Of a stretch of 41,990 bases of DNA, positions 20,969 through 31,737 are shown piece after piece (the first letter of the stretch is position 1; every line of letters starts with the position of its first letter). A model generated the notes under the pieces. It was not told the DNA's origin and ran no database searches. It saw only the letters and a list, made by a program, of their open reading frames with translations. The position numbers and the translations under genes are program-made. Source of the DNA: Tritrichomonas foetus (Eukaryota; Parabasalia; Tritrichomonadida; Tritrichomonadidae); the NCBI GenBank assembly GCA_001839685.1, contig MLAK01000976.1, positions 1 through 41,990 of the forward strand, written 5' to 3'.

Positions 20969-22240
20969 TCAAAACGATGAATATCTCCTCCCAAATTTGA
21001 AAGATGGAAGAGTTTGTTGCTTTGTCAACGATGGGGTTGTTGGTGATTGATGTTGAATCAATGGCGAGTCCGGTTTTCGTGGTGTAAAAGAAGGAATGCT
21101 TGTTAACTGTGGTAGTTTTTCAATACTGCTTGATCCTACGTTGGATCTCATTGTGAATCCAAATGTTGATCTTCTTGGTGCTCTTGCGCCTGTCCGATAG
21201 ACAACACTTTCGCGTTTCAAGTATGGAAGTGGATCAAAAGTGACAACTTCATAGGAGTCTGGACTTGTCACATTCAGAATGGCTGATTGGTTATTCATTA
21301 GACCACAGTAATTTGATGCAGAAAAAACAGTCATGCACTTATTTTCAAAGTTCATTTCAATACCGCCCATGACACATTCATGAGCACGAACAAGTAATTT
21401 CAAGTTATTCTGATCAACAAATTCCTTCAATGCTGATTCACCAAACAGGTAACCTGTTCCACGTGTTGATGGAATGAACTGATCGGTTGAATTTGTTGGA
21501 TCACTCCATAAAATTGCATTCAAGAAATCATCAGTGAAGTCATGAATGGGTCTTTCAATGGATTTTAATTGATTTATTGAAAAAGTAGAAGGTCCCAAAC
21601 CGCCATGAACACAAACTATGTTTTTATCAATCAATGCTGAAATTGGCATGTATGAAAATGCAGCTAAAAACTTATCAAATAAAGCTGGGCCATAAATATC
21701 AGCAATTTGCTTTGAAAATCCGCACTGGCTACATAAAAATTCAAATTCATGGTTTCCTCTAATGATGTAAAAATTATCTGGATAAATAACTTTGAATGCA
21801 AAAGCTATAATGATTGTTTCGACTGCAAATTCACCACGGTCTACCAAATCACCAAGGAAGAGGTATTTCTGATTTTCTGGAATTCCATATTTTTTAAATA
21901 TTCTGAAAAAGTCGAGAACATGCCCGTGAATGTCACCAACGACTATAATTGGACTTTGTAATTCTAAAAGTGATGGACCATCTTTGAAAATATCTGTTAC
22001 AGCTTGACATAATTCGATTACATCTTCACGAGGAACTGTTGGTAGAATAAGTTGTACATTCTGTGTTGCATAGTCTTCAACATCAAAAGGTGCTGAATTA
22101 AAGAACATTGAAATTATTCGTCGAAAGCGCACCTCAGCATCCATATTAAAACTCATTTTTGCTTTTTTTTTTCGATCACCATTCAATTTCCTCAGAAAAT
22201 CAATGCAAAATCTAAATTTCAAAGATAACATTTCGCGCAT
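20969..22240 (-). CDS. PP1-type serine/threonine protein phosphatase (PPP family)
   Basis: A 423-residue metallophosphatase that removes phosphate from Ser/Thr of proteins. All PPP signatures are present: 'GDIHGH' (102-107), 'GDLVDRG' (130-136), 'RGNHE' (161-165), 'HGGL' (212-215), 'WSDP' (245-248), 'RAHE' (285-288) and 'SASNYCG' (307-313; PP1 and PP2A usually have SAPNYC). Metal ligands Asp102, His104, Asp131, Asn163 and His212 are intact, as is the catalytic His164. The catalytic core ends near 340. The last ~75 residues are a basic, Ser/Pro-rich tail unlike PP1c. The core would fit a start at Met29 (22156) or Met33 (22144); the 28 residues from the first ATG (22240) are basic and not typical of the family, so the true start is uncertain. 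It belongs to the large PP1-like expansion of trichomonads. Confidence 0.93.
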   Translation of the reverse strand: MREMLSLKFRFCIDFLRKLNGDRKKKAKMSFNMDAEVRFRRIISMFFNSAPFDVEDYATQNVQLILPTVPREDVIELCQAVTDIFKDGPSLLELQSPIIVVGDIHGHVLDFFRIFKKYGIPENQKYLFLGDLVDRGEFAVETIIIAFAFKVIYPDNFYIIRGNHEFEFLCSQCGFSKQIADIYGPALFDKFLAAFSYMPISALIDKNIVCVHGGLGPSTFSINQLKSIERPIHDFTDDFLNAILWSDPTNSTDQFIPSTRGTGYLFGESALKEFVDQNNLKLLVRAHECVMGGIEMNFENKCMTVFSASNYCGLMNNQSAILNVTSPDSYEVVTFDPLPYLKRESVVYRTGARAPRRSTFGFTMRSNVGSSSIEKLPQLTSIPSFTPRKPDSPLIQHQSPTTPSLTKQQTLPSFKFGRRYSSF

Positions 22241-22905
22241 TAGTTAAATTGAAAAGATGGTTCAGAAATGAAAGGATGTACAACATTTGAATTAAAATTT
22301 CATGAAACATTATTTATATGGCAACACTATTCAAGAAAATGTTATTTTCATATAAAAAGCGGTGACAATATTTCTACAGCTAACTTTTCAATGGTACTTA
22401 TTCAGTATATCTAGTTTTTTTTTCTTTTTCCAAAAAGTAAATATAGAATTACAGAATGAGCTATTGCCTTAGTATTAGGAGTAACTAATGAGATAAGAGT
22501 GAAATCATCACTATTGTTTTGAATGATCATACGAATTCATAGAATTTTCAATTGGTAATCAATTTCACCAATTGAGAAACAAAACAATTCTTAGTTTATG
22601 AAATAAAAATGAAATTGAAATATTCTGTCAATGGAAATTAGTGAAGGAAAAAATATATGATTTCATGAAACAATTGGTATAGTGTATCGATATTTCCGAA
22701 ATAATCGATCGAAAAAACCTGAAAAGGTTAATACATTGATTCTTAAAAAAATAAAATATTTCTTTCAATTTGGTTCAATACTATTCAAAAACATAAAATA
22801 CAATTGAAAGCTGTAGATTTTGGCACTTGTGAAAGATGAATAACCAAAGTTTTATAAAAGGATAATTAAATATTTTTGAATCACATACATAAAAATAAAT
22901 TAAAA

Positions 22906-22906
<1 letters not shown>

Positions 22907-22946
<40 letters not shown>
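22907..22946. repeat. A40 homopolymer tract
   Basis: Forty uninterrupted A residues on the + strand (T on the other). The true length is uncertain, because sequencing and assembly of such runs are unreliable. No target-site duplication or retroposon body is apparent on the left side. Confidence 0.9.
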
Positions 22947-22948
<2 letters not shown>

Positions 22949-24581
22949 TAAAAAAGAGTTCAATTCAATTACTTGCAATTTTTTGCTCCTATCAAATTGA
23001 ATTATTTTTTCTATACTTCTCATGTCCAACGCACTAATGTGAAAAAGAAAAAATATATTTATTGCACCAACACCTCGAAAAAATGCACTGTAATTAGAGG
23101 ATTGCACGTTGTGTTATTAGGGAAAAAATATAGATCAACTGATTGAATAAAAAAGAATGGTGGAAATCATTTAAATTTTTCCCATTAATTTTTTTCGTTG
23201 AATGGGGAACAATTCATAATTTAATGTATATATCACTATCTAATTAAGAGGAGTATGCTTATATCTTTTCAAATATGAAAAATAAACTTCCTTTCAACAA
23301 TAATTTGATATTTTGTATTAATGACGATCATTTTTCAAATATTAAATGTTCACACCGTTGATCGAGTTAAATTATCAACATCAGTATGAAACATTTGATA
23401 AAGTCATGTATAAAAATCTTTGATTCCATGAACATGTATATCGGTCTCTTTGTAAATCACCTTTCGTTCATGTGGCTGTAAACATACACATGTGAATCGC
23501 GATGTAATAATCATTCCATTATAAAAGATAATGTAGAATGCTGCATAAATGTGGATATATACAGCAATATAAAGACTCTAATTGTATCTGCTAGTAACCA
23601 TTAATACCAATTACACGATAACATAATATCACAACTTTAAAAAACTTTTTCTGAATTCGTATCGTCTGGAACAATATTCATTGATATCAAGATCAATTGT
23701 TCGTTATAAAAATGATTGAGACCAAAATTATTTAACTCGCATAAATGAATTATTTTATTACAAAAATATAAATATTTATATGAGCAAAGTGTTCAAGTTT
23801 AGAATCATGTCTATTGACTTCAATAATAAGGGAAACCGTCATTATATTAACATAATCATCAGCTAACTCTTATATTTAAATGTTTGTTTTCATTCAAACT
23901 GTTTCATTTCTCTCTTAATCACAAATCTAAAGAATCTCAGATTTTGTGATTTGCTCTTTTCATCAATATGCCAAACTTCGATTGAAGAAATTAAATACAA
24001 TATCAAACAAATAACTTTTAGATGATTCAAGATATACTTCAAACTATCTTTATTCCATCAAAAAATACCCAAAAAACAATTAAGTTTTCATTTACATTCT
24101 GTTTTTTCTCAATCAAAAGTCGAATATTCAACAATACCCATGATGATGAAACTATCTAACTATATTATTCATAAATATATCCATAGCATATTATTCAATA
24201 ATAGTTGTATATTTCAACAAGCATAGATCATCTTTTGTGAACAATTCTGATGTTTATCTGTAACAAAGTCAGTAAAGTATTCTATGTTGATATAAACAAT
24301 ATATATTTATACGATAAGTCTCCATTTCTCATCAGTTTACACCAGATATCATGTGCTTTGAAAAATCCGATTAAGTTTTTAGAAATCACCAACAGTGTAA
24401 TTTTTACAATTTGTGTAGCAGCAAATAAATTTCTCAAAAATTGAAAGATGTGAGAAAAAATAAAGAGATATCAAGTTTTATTTTCAGGTTATATTTGGCC
24501 TGTTCTTTCGTAATTTCTATATATTTTGCACATGAGACTTCATTCGTCTCTCAGAAAAATTGGATAGATGAAATCACTTCA

Positions 24582-24587
24582 TCATTT
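24582..24587 (+). promoter_or_regulatory. Possible Initiator (TCATTT) of the G6PD-6PGL gene
   Basis: TCATTT fits TCA(+1)Y(T/A), and its A lies 34 bases before the ATG. A second candidate, TCACTT, lies ten bases further upstream (24574). Low specificity. Confidence 0.3.
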
Positions 24588-24617
24588 GGATATAAAACGT
24601 GAGGTTTTACAATAAAA

Positions 24618-26750
24618 ATGTCCAGAGAAATGCTCAAACTCTCAGAACACGATTTTTGCTTCGTCATATTTGGAGCCTCAGGCGATCTTGCAGTCAGAAT
24701 GCTTATTCCATCTCTCGAAACGATCTCATGCTATAATTCTTTTAGCGATAATACACAAATTATAGGCGTTGCCCGCACAGCATTCAAACCAAACGAATTA
24801 GAAACAAAGCTCATTACCGGTATTACTCAATTTAGTAGGCTTGACTCACAACAGTCAGATGGGATGTGCGAAATTCCAACTCACTTTTTGAGACGAGTGA
24901 AGTATATACAAGGCGATTATGATGATCCGAAAACATATGCATCACTACGAAACGAAGTTATGAAGCAGAAATTTGAAGGATGTTTAATATATCTCGCGAC
25001 ACCACCAACAATTATTGACCAAATCGCAAAAGGTATTGCTCGAAGTGGACTAAGATCGACAGATACTATGTGGGTTCGTTTGATTGTTGAAAAACCATTC
25101 GGTCGAGATGTTGAAAGTGGAATTGCATTAAACAATGAACTTCACAAATGTTTGAATGAGGACCAAATCTATCGAATTGACCATTATTTGGCCAAAGAAA
25201 CGGTTACCAACATTTTCACCTTTAGATGGGGAAATACAATATGGGAACCGTTATGGAACAGAAACTACATATCACATGTTGAAATTATTGTTGCTGAAGA
25301 AGTTGGTGTTGGTCAGCGTATTGGATACTATGATCAAGCATCAGTCATTCGAGATATGATACAAAATCACCTTTTACAAATGTTGGCAATTACAGCGATG
25401 GAGCCACCATCTGTTTTTAATTCAAAAGAAATTCGTGATGAAAAAATGAAAGTGTTGCATGCAATTAGGCCACTGACACCTGAAGATGTCATTCTAGGTC
25501 AATACCATGGTTACCGTCAACACAAAGGAGTTCCAGAGGGATCTACTACACCAACACTTGCTTACATTCGATTTTATATCGATAATTGGCGTTGGCAAGG
25601 TGTTCCATTTTATGTTACAAGTGGAAAGTGTATGGTGAAGAAGGAAAGTATCATCAAGATGGTTTTCAGACAAGTTCCACATTCAATCTTTGGTGCTGAA
25701 ACATATTCCAAACCAAATGTGTTGAAGATTCGAATTCAACCACTTGAAGGAATCATTTTGAAACAGCATGTTAAAGTGCCAGGGCCAGGTCTCACAACTA
25801 CTCAAATTCCACTTAATTTTGCATATTCCGACAAGTTCGGCCCTAACGCTCTCCAAGGTGCTTACGAGAGAGTCATTCTGGATGCCATCAAAGGTGATCA
25901 ATCATTCTTCACTCGTGCAGATGAAATCGAACAGTCATGGCGTATTGTCGCTCCTTTGTTATCAGAAACTCATTTTGTTATACCTTACGCCCCAGGAATT
26001 TGCATTGGACGGGGAACTCATGATAGAAATCGCGTTTCACACGCAAGAAAGAATTGTTTCCCTACAGTTGCTGAGCTCGTCCAAGGAACAGCTGAGATCA
26101 TCACCCAAATAATTTCTGAAACAATTAAAGAAAAGGGAATTTGTAGAATAGCAATATCAGGTGGACAGACACCTAAGCCTATTTTCTCACTTTTAGGAAC
26201 ATCTGAATATTTGAGTCGAATTGATGTAAGTAAGCTCAAAATTTTCTTTGTTGATGAAAGATGTGTAGCTCCAGACCAACCTGAAAGCAACTATCGGATG
26301 GCTAAAGAGTCGCTCCTTGAGTTCATTGGTATATCTGACGAGAATGTATTTAGAATGAAAGGTGAAGATGAAGATGTGCAAAAAGCAGCATTAGAATACG
26401 CAGAGACCATTCAGAAGGAATTTGGTGAAGGTGTTGAACCAGAATTTGATTTGATTCTTCTTGGAATGGGACCTGATGGACATACTGCATCACTTTTCCC
26501 AGGTTTACCTGCAATTCACGACAAGACATCGCTTGTCATTGGGCACTTCGTACCGCAGCTGAACATGAATCGAATCACGATTGGACCACGAGTAATCAGG
26601 CACGCGAAAAATACACTTTTCATTATCTCTGACAAGAAGAAGGTAGAGGCTTATAATCTTGTGAAGCATGGACCTTACTGTCCTGCTGTTCTTCCTGCTC
26701 AGATTGTGAGAACATCTGAGGGAGAAGTAATTTGGAATGTTTTGATTTAA
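24618..26750 (+). CDS. Fused glucose-6-phosphate dehydrogenase / 6-phosphogluconolactonase
   Basis: A 710-residue bifunctional enzyme for the first two steps of the oxidative pentose-phosphate pathway: glucose 6-phosphate + NADP to 6-phosphogluconolactone, then hydrolysis to 6-phosphogluconate, supplying NADPH and ribose precursors in the cytosol. The G6PD part (about 10-470) has the Rossmann 'GASGDLA' (19-25), 'EKPFG' (158-162) and the active-site 'RIDHYLAKE' (186-194, with Ala where most have Gly). The lactonase part (about 480-710) has 'ISGGQTPK' (513-520), 'DERCVAPDQPESNYR' (546-560) and 'GMGPDGHTASLFPG' (616-629). The G6PD-then-6PGL order matches Trichomonas and Giardia and is the reverse of Plasmodium. 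The linker is short and the frame is uninterrupted. ATG at 24618 lies just before the first strand. Stop context TAAA matches the poly(A) signal. Confidence 0.97.
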   Translation: MSREMLKLSEHDFCFVIFGASGDLAVRMLIPSLETISCYNSFSDNTQIIGVARTAFKPNELETKLITGITQFSRLDSQQSDGMCEIPTHFLRRVKYIQGDYDDPKTYASLRNEVMKQKFEGCLIYLATPPTIIDQIAKGIARSGLRSTDTMWVRLIVEKPFGRDVESGIALNNELHKCLNEDQIYRIDHYLAKETVTNIFTFRWGNTIWEPLWNRNYISHVEIIVAEEVGVGQRIGYYDQASVIRDMIQNHLLQMLAITAMEPPSVFNSKEIRDEKMKVLHAIRPLTPEDVILGQYHGYRQHKGVPEGSTTPTLAYIRFYIDNWRWQGVPFYVTSGKCMVKKESIIKMVFRQVPHSIFGAETYSKPNVLKIRIQPLEGIILKQHVKVPGPGLTTTQIPLNFAYSDKFGPNALQGAYERVILDAIKGDQSFFTRADEIEQSWRIVAPLLSETHFVIPYAPGICIGRGTHDRNRVSHARKNCFPTVAELVQGTAEIITQIISETIKEKGICRIAISGGQTPKPIFSLLGTSEYLSRIDVSKLKIFFVDERCVAPDQPESNYRMAKESLLEFIGISDENVFRMKGEDEDVQKAALEYAETIQKEFGEGVEPEFDLILLGMGPDGHTASLFPGLPAIHDKTSLVIGHFVPQLNMNRITIGPRVIRHAKNTLFIISDKKKVEAYNLVKHGPYCPAVLPAQIVRTSEGEVIWNVLI

Positions 26751-27659
26751 AGAATGAAACTATTCGTGATTTATTATTTTAAGTTATAAACTTTTTGTCT
26801 TATTAACGTATAAATACGGTTCAGTTGAAATTGATCATGATGATATTTTGTTCCCTTTTCATCGTTATGGGAATTTACGCAATGATTCATCACAATTTCA
26901 TCTCATAATTAGAATATTGTTTCTTCTTATGTTATTGTTTCTTTTAAAATTAAATACACACAAATTTAATTTACAATATAATTATTTTTAATACAACTAC
27001 TTGATTTATCTACTTCTATAACTTCGACATATTCAAGTAATCATGTTAAAATCAAAACTAGTTCATTATGAGATCGACTTTACATTTGTTTTCGAAAAGC
27101 TTTTCTTTGAAAAATATCTATTTTGATCAATGATAATCATAAGTCGTAACATAATGCTACTGATGCTCATCAATTTTCATTAGGTAGGCAATCATGTAAT
27201 AGGTTCAAAGTACATTAATAGCACTTGCATGATAGCAAAATTGTTTACAGATATCAAGGAAATTGTAGTGGACAAATCAAATGCGATAGCCAATCTAATG
27301 CATACAATAGTCTAGATGCTCCATCTTGGATACACTTGTGCTGGGAATAGGCATTGAGTATCTGATTTTTTCTTTATTTATTCTGAATTACTATCTTTTT
27401 AATATTTACAATGTACATAATATATTAGACGTGAATTTTATCTTTGCTTGGTATAATTTTAACGAATTTCCAACTTTGTATAATTAGAGCACAATCGGAA
27501 ATCAAAAAAAGTATAACCAAAGGAACCAGAGAAAAACATGTTTTGAAAATGTAAAAAGTGAAAAACATTAATTTTTTTATAAAACAAACAAAAAAATAAC
27601 TACTATGATTTCAAAATCAAACAAAAAACATTTTTTTCTTTCTTTTTTCTATTTCTATT
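26751..27659. other. Spacer between convergent genes
   Basis: About 0.9 kb of AT-rich sequence between the G6PD-6PGL (+) and kinase (-) 3' ends. No coding frame, RNA gene or repeat recognised. Confidence 0.5.
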
Positions 27660-28934
27660 TCACGCCCATTGCCTTTTTATCAGTTTTTGTTTCTGTTTCA
27701 CTTTTGGTTCAATAACTCTCGGTCTCATATTTACAGGAGGACTTATTCTTTCTCTACTAGAATTTAGAACTCTTTTTGGCTGGATGGGAACAATTGGATT
27801 CCTTTCTAAAAATGGGTTTTTCTTTTCCACAATTCGCTTGGTCGATCTAACAACGTTTGGTGTTTTTGAGAGAGGTATTGCTGGTTTATCAAAGTAAGGA
27901 TACATTAAAATAAAATAAGATGTTGTAACTTCATTAATTTTGCCATCCATCAAATCCTGCTTTATAGTTTCTATTTCTATTTTCTGGTTTTCATTACAAA
28001 TTTTTGCAGTTACCTCTTCAATCATTATTGGTGATCTCCGATATTTAAGAATGTCTGTAATTTGATTAATCCTATAAAAAATGATCGGCTTTGGTTGGAA
28101 ATTCATGCTTATTGGTGGAAGTCCCGAAAGCCATGGATGTGAATGAAGTTTATCTAGCGGAGATCTTTGAGCCATTATTGGACAGATCATTTTTCTAAGT
28201 AAATCGATCAATGACGGCGAAAAACACTCAGGAAATTGTAAGTTCTCTGCCTGTGTAATCAAACTTCTAAAATCAGAAGTTGAAGAAAAAGGGAGATGCC
28301 CGGTTACCATTAAAAAAATGCAAATTCCAAGTGACCAAACATCACATTTTTCATTATATTCACTTCCAGCGAGAACCTCTGGTGGCATGTAGCCAGGCGT
28401 CCCGACCATTGATTTCAGTGTTGTATTATAGAATGTATCTGATAATCCAAAATCAGTTAATAGGATGTTGTTTTCTTTGTCGAGTAAAATGTTTTCTAGT
28501 TTCAAATCTCGATGAACAAGGAAATGTTTCATATGGAGGAATAAAACTGTGTCATATATCTGTAAGAATAATCTTCGAGCTTCCATCTCGCGGAGACCGT
28601 TTTCTCGACCGACGTAATTCAAAAGAGTTCCATTTGGAGCAAACCTGAGAAAGAAAATTAAGATTTTGTCGACTAATGAAAATCGATATAATGTGACGAT
28701 CCTCGGATGTGTAACTTGCATGTACACACTGATTTCTTTCATTATTCCATTGAATCCCGACGTGTTTTGGATTGATAAATCGACAACTTTTGCGGCGCAA
28801 TATGACTGAGTTGGTAAATGTTGAGCAAAATGTACTTTACTGAAACCACCACCTGCAAACTGTTCCATAATCTTGAAATTGTCGATCACTTTGCCCTCTA
28901 TGTTGGAGAACGAAAGTGCTTCAACTTCAGTCAT
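27660..28934 (-). CDS. Serine/threonine protein kinase (CAMK/AMPK-like)
   Basis: A 424-residue kinase with a complete catalytic domain (about 20-273). It has the Gly-rich loop 'GGGFSKV' (28-34), the VAIK lysine Lys49 in 'AAKV', probable alphaC Glu67, 'HRDLKLEN' (141-148), 'DFGLSD' (161-166) and the activation segment 'GTPGYMPPE' (178-186, Pro in place of Ala in APE). Also present are 'DVWSLGI' and the conserved subdomain XI arginine in 'AQRSP'. 'HSHPWL' ends the domain, as in CAMK/AMPK-group kinases. All catalytic residues are intact. The C-terminal ~150 residues are basic, Pro/Arg-rich and without a known domain. ATG at 28934 is the first in frame. Trichomonads carry hundreds of such kinases, so the substrate cannot be guessed. 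Confidence 0.94.
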   Translation of the reverse strand: MTEVEALSFSNIEGKVIDNFKIMEQFAGGGFSKVHFAQHLPTQSYCAAKVVDLSIQNTSGFNGIMKEISVYMQVTHPRIVTLYRFSLVDKILIFFLRFAPNGTLLNYVGRENGLREMEARRLFLQIYDTVLFLHMKHFLVHRDLKLENILLDKENNILLTDFGLSDTFYNTTLKSMVGTPGYMPPEVLAGSEYNEKCDVWSLGICIFLMVTGHLPFSSTSDFRSLITQAENLQFPECFSPSLIDLLRKMICPIMAQRSPLDKLHSHPWLSGLPPISMNFQPKPIIFYRINQITDILKYRRSPIMIEEVTAKICNENQKIEIETIKQDLMDGKINEVTTSYFILMYPYFDKPAIPLSKTPNVVRSTKRIVEKKNPFLERNPIVPIQPKRVLNSSRERISPPVNMRPRVIEPKVKQKQKLIKRQWA

Positions 28935-30153
28935 TTTGGTGAAAATTGTATAGATATTTGGCCTTTTACCTTCAAGTTTTAGAAGATATTGATACCTTCT
29001 GAAGAAAATTTTTTAATTCTGAAGATTTTTCTGATTTTGATGATTTTTTTTTCACAAATATTTCTGAAGGAATTCAGAATTTGACGAATTATATTTCATA
29101 AATTTCCCTGAATTCTTATCACATGCTTTCAAAAATTATTCTTTATCATTCTCAACCTGGTGAAAAGCAAAATATGTTTCTATAGCATAAAAGATTATTT
29201 TCATGAGATATTCATTGATGTTAGATATTTTGTGAGATTTTGATATAAGAAAAGTTTCTTTGAAAAATGATTTCACCATCCATAATTCTTCAGAATGTTT
29301 AAATGGTTTTTCTTAACAAAATAACGTGTATGATGAATATTCTTTTTAAAATAAATCTATGAATAATAATGATCATCAGCCTTGAAAGTGTTGTACTGAA
29401 CAATTTTTTATGCTTTTCAGATGATTCAAGATATTTGAATTATCACAGTTTGACTTCCTTGATCAAACCTTCAAACAATTTATTCTTTATGGATGATTTA
29501 ATCCATGAAATGATATTAATTCTCATTTTTCTTCATTGAAAGTTTAATTTTTTTTTCTCATATGATGAAATTCTGTTTCTTATTAATTACCATTTATTAA
29601 GATGATTATTGAAGCATTTCATATGATGTTTATTCAATTTTTCGTGTTATTAGATGATTCTTTTCGTAATATAAAAAGATCAATATGAAATTACTTGATT
29701 AACCAAAATTTTCTTTGAAAACAACTTATTTCAATGATGCAAGAAAATTTATTCTATAGTTCTGCATTACAACCAAAATTTAAGCCAGAGATTCCAATTC
29801 ACATGAATAATTATTGACAAAACTTGTTGAAATCTTTTTCAAGCTTGGTATTCGAATACAGAGCTATAAAATATATTTAAGATTTTAATTTTGATCACAA
29901 ACTTTACCTCCTTTAAAATAACCATATGTTATACAGGCACCAAGTTCATTACAATTATTAAAATTTAATCATGTCATTGTATTCATTTTATACCTTGATT
30001 CTCATCTCCATCATTACTTTTCGAATGTTGGTTCATTATTTATATTGCGACAATATCAAAGTGACTATTTTGTATTTTGTGAGGTTTTTGATCGATTTTC
30101 AGATAACTTTTTTCTCATCGTCATTCAATTTGAATGTTATTGAATGTTATTGA
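28935..30153. other. Spacer between divergent genes
   Basis: About 1.2 kb with many short TGAT/TTCTGAAG-like words and A/T runs. A 60-codon hydrophobic frame (29971-30153) ends right at the next gene's start but is out of frame with it and lacks family features, so it is not counted. Just before the GT47 start is a 10-bp tandem repeat. Confidence 0.45.
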
Positions 30154-30157
30154 ATGT
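30131..30157 (+). repeat. TGAATGTTAT tandem repeat across the GT47 start codon
   Basis: Two exact copies of TGAATGTTAT (30131-30150) are followed by a partial third (30151-30157) that supplies the ATG at 30154. Each unit carries an ATG (30134, 30144, 30154), and the three are in different frames, so unit-number changes would alter which ATG is met first. Confidence 0.85.
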
Positions 30158-31362
30158 TTCGGAAATGCTTTCCTTTACATATCTTTATTCTAATAGTAGC
30201 TGGAATTATTACTACTACATATTCCTACTCCTTTATTAATTACTCAAATTATTATGAAGAAAAAATAGTTTTACACTCACTTTCAACACATTATTTTTTT
30301 TTTCAAAATAAATTGGCACCACTTTCAATTTTTTTATATAATGTAAGTGGTTTCAATAGATCAGAAACTAAATTTGAAGCCAAATGGCCAATGGAAAGGC
30401 AAAAAATGCATACTGAAATTTTCGAACCATTATTTTATCATCAAATGCAGGAATATTGTTATAAAACAAATGACCCTCTTAAAGCTGATGTTTTTGGTAC
30501 ACCAATAATCATTTCATATCAACCATACATTAAGCTCACACAATCAGTCATTCCATTCATAAATAAAACTGGCCCATATTTAATGAGATATGGAGGGGTT
30601 GATCATTTTTTTATTCATGTTGTATTTTGTTCGAGTTTTTTTTCAATTGGCTATCAAGAGCAAAAATTTTTACCATATTCCCTCAGTCTCCCTGATTTTC
30701 ATTGGTCATGGAGTATCAATAATGTCAGACAATCATGGAGAACAACAATAATTCCTTACACTTCAAATCAAGAAACGTCACCATTAAATAAAAGTATCTC
30801 TATTTTTTTCATAGGGACAATGAGCCCTTCCTTTTTAGGAGGAACCGGGAAAAAAGTGAGGCGTGCAATGGCAGATGTACTTGAAAATATATCCGGAAGT
30901 GTTGTTATTAAAACACTTCGTCATAGTAAGAAAAACCATGCAACTAAATATAATATTTCGAAAATGATACGTGAAAGTTTATTTTGTGCTGTTCCTTTTG
31001 GTGATTCACCTTCATCGAAGAGAATGTTTGATTCTTTTCGTGGTAGATGCATTCCAATTGTGTTATCTGATGATATTCGATTTCCTTTTGAAGAATCTAT
31101 GATTAATTATCAATTTTTTGTCACTCAAATTAATATGAGTCATCCGGAAAGAATTCAAGAAGCGATGATGGTGTTAAATGATAGGAAAATCGAACAAATC
31201 CGTCATGAAATGGAACAAATTGATGAGATTTTGGATGTAGCAACTGATAAACAATTTACAATTGGTGATCAAACGTGGGCGTGGCTTTGGCATGAATATA
31301 TTAAAGCATGTATTGTATCATCAGTGAAAAGAAGAGATTTAAAACAAAATTTGTTATATTAG
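30154..31362 (+). CDS. Exostosin-family (GT47) glycosyltransferase, type II membrane protein
   Basis: A 402-residue Golgi-type enzyme: a short cytosolic basic N-terminus, one membrane anchor (about 8-28), then a lumenal catalytic domain. The exostosin C-terminal signature is clear at 277-316: 'FCAVPFGDSPSSKRMFDSF', then 'CIPIVLSDDIRFPFE', matching 'F.l.p.G.sp.S.R.fdal..GCiPviisD...lPF' of EXT and plant GT47 proteins. The Gly of GC is changed to Arg-Cys. An 'ISIFFIGTMSP' strand (215-225) fits the 'R..laff.G' element. The family transfers sugars to glycans; the donor and acceptor here are unknown. There is no GT64 domain, so this is not a bifunctional EXT. The ATG at 30154 lies in a 10-bp tandem repeat, and the anchor follows at once, supporting this start. 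Confidence 0.85.
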   Translation: MFRKCFPLHIFILIVAGIITTTYSYSFINYSNYYEEKIVLHSLSTHYFFFQNKLAPLSIFLYNVSGFNRSETKFEAKWPMERQKMHTEIFEPLFYHQMQEYCYKTNDPLKADVFGTPIIISYQPYIKLTQSVIPFINKTGPYLMRYGGVDHFFIHVVFCSSFFSIGYQEQKFLPYSLSLPDFHWSWSINNVRQSWRTTIIPYTSNQETSPLNKSISIFFIGTMSPSFLGGTGKKVRRAMADVLENISGSVVIKTLRHSKKNHATKYNISKMIRESLFCAVPFGDSPSSKRMFDSFRGRCIPIVLSDDIRFPFEESMINYQFFVTQINMSHPERIQEAMMVLNDRKIEQIRHEMEQIDEILDVATDKQFTIGDQTWAWLWHEYIKACIVSSVKRRDLKQNLLY

Positions 31363-31600
31363 AAAATATTCTATTCAATTCAATAATAAATATTAAATAA
31401 AATTCCACAGAAATATAAAATATAAATATACTTCTACTGATTGATGATATGCTTTTTCTATTTTTTCTTTATCTTTTTGTTACTATGAAATTAAATGTTT
31501 AGATGAATTCCAAGTTTCTTTTATATGATTAATTCTGTTGTTAAATTTTTGATTTATGGTTGGAGTTGAGTATTTTCTAGTAATAACTGATTATTTAATT

Positions 31601-31604
<4 letters not shown>

Positions 31605-31649
<45 letters not shown>
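31605..31649. repeat. T45 homopolymer tract
   Basis: Forty-five uninterrupted T residues on the + strand, ending in CAG. The length may be imprecise. It marks the approximate change from ordinary chromosomal genes (left) to repeat-rich DNA (right). Confidence 0.9.
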
Positions 31650-31737
31650 CAGTTTTAATATTATTCATTTGATTTTGATATTGGAAATTGTCATATAAAC
31701 AGAAGACAATTGATGGAAACGTGAAAAAGAGAAATTA

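Larger units (their letters stand above)
22241..24617. other. Long spacer between divergent genes
   Basis: About 2.4 kb between the phosphatase (-) and the G6PD-6PGL gene (+). It contains an uninterrupted A tract (22907-22946) but no frame with coding character; short open frames here translate to low-complexity, poly-Phe or Tyr/Ile/Asn-rich peptides. No RNA gene recognised. Confidence 0.5.

Noticed and set aside
20775..20972. 65-codon minus frame ending at the phosphatase 3' end
   Set aside because: Poly-Phe and hydrophobic because of T-runs; sits in a short intergenic gap and has no recognisable feature.
22781..23107. 108-codon minus frame across the A40 tract
   Set aside because: Open only because the A/T run encodes poly-Phe; not a gene.
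29971..30153. 60-codon hydrophobic frame just before the GT47 gene
   Set aside because: Out of frame with GT47, ends at the tandem repeat and has spacer-like composition. The GT47 gene has its own membrane anchor, so no exon is needed.
31605..31652. Long T tract ending in CAG read as a 3' splice site
   Set aside because: Trichomonad introns use a fixed extended 3' motif (ACTAACACACAG-like), not a metazoan polypyrimidine tract, and no exon follows.
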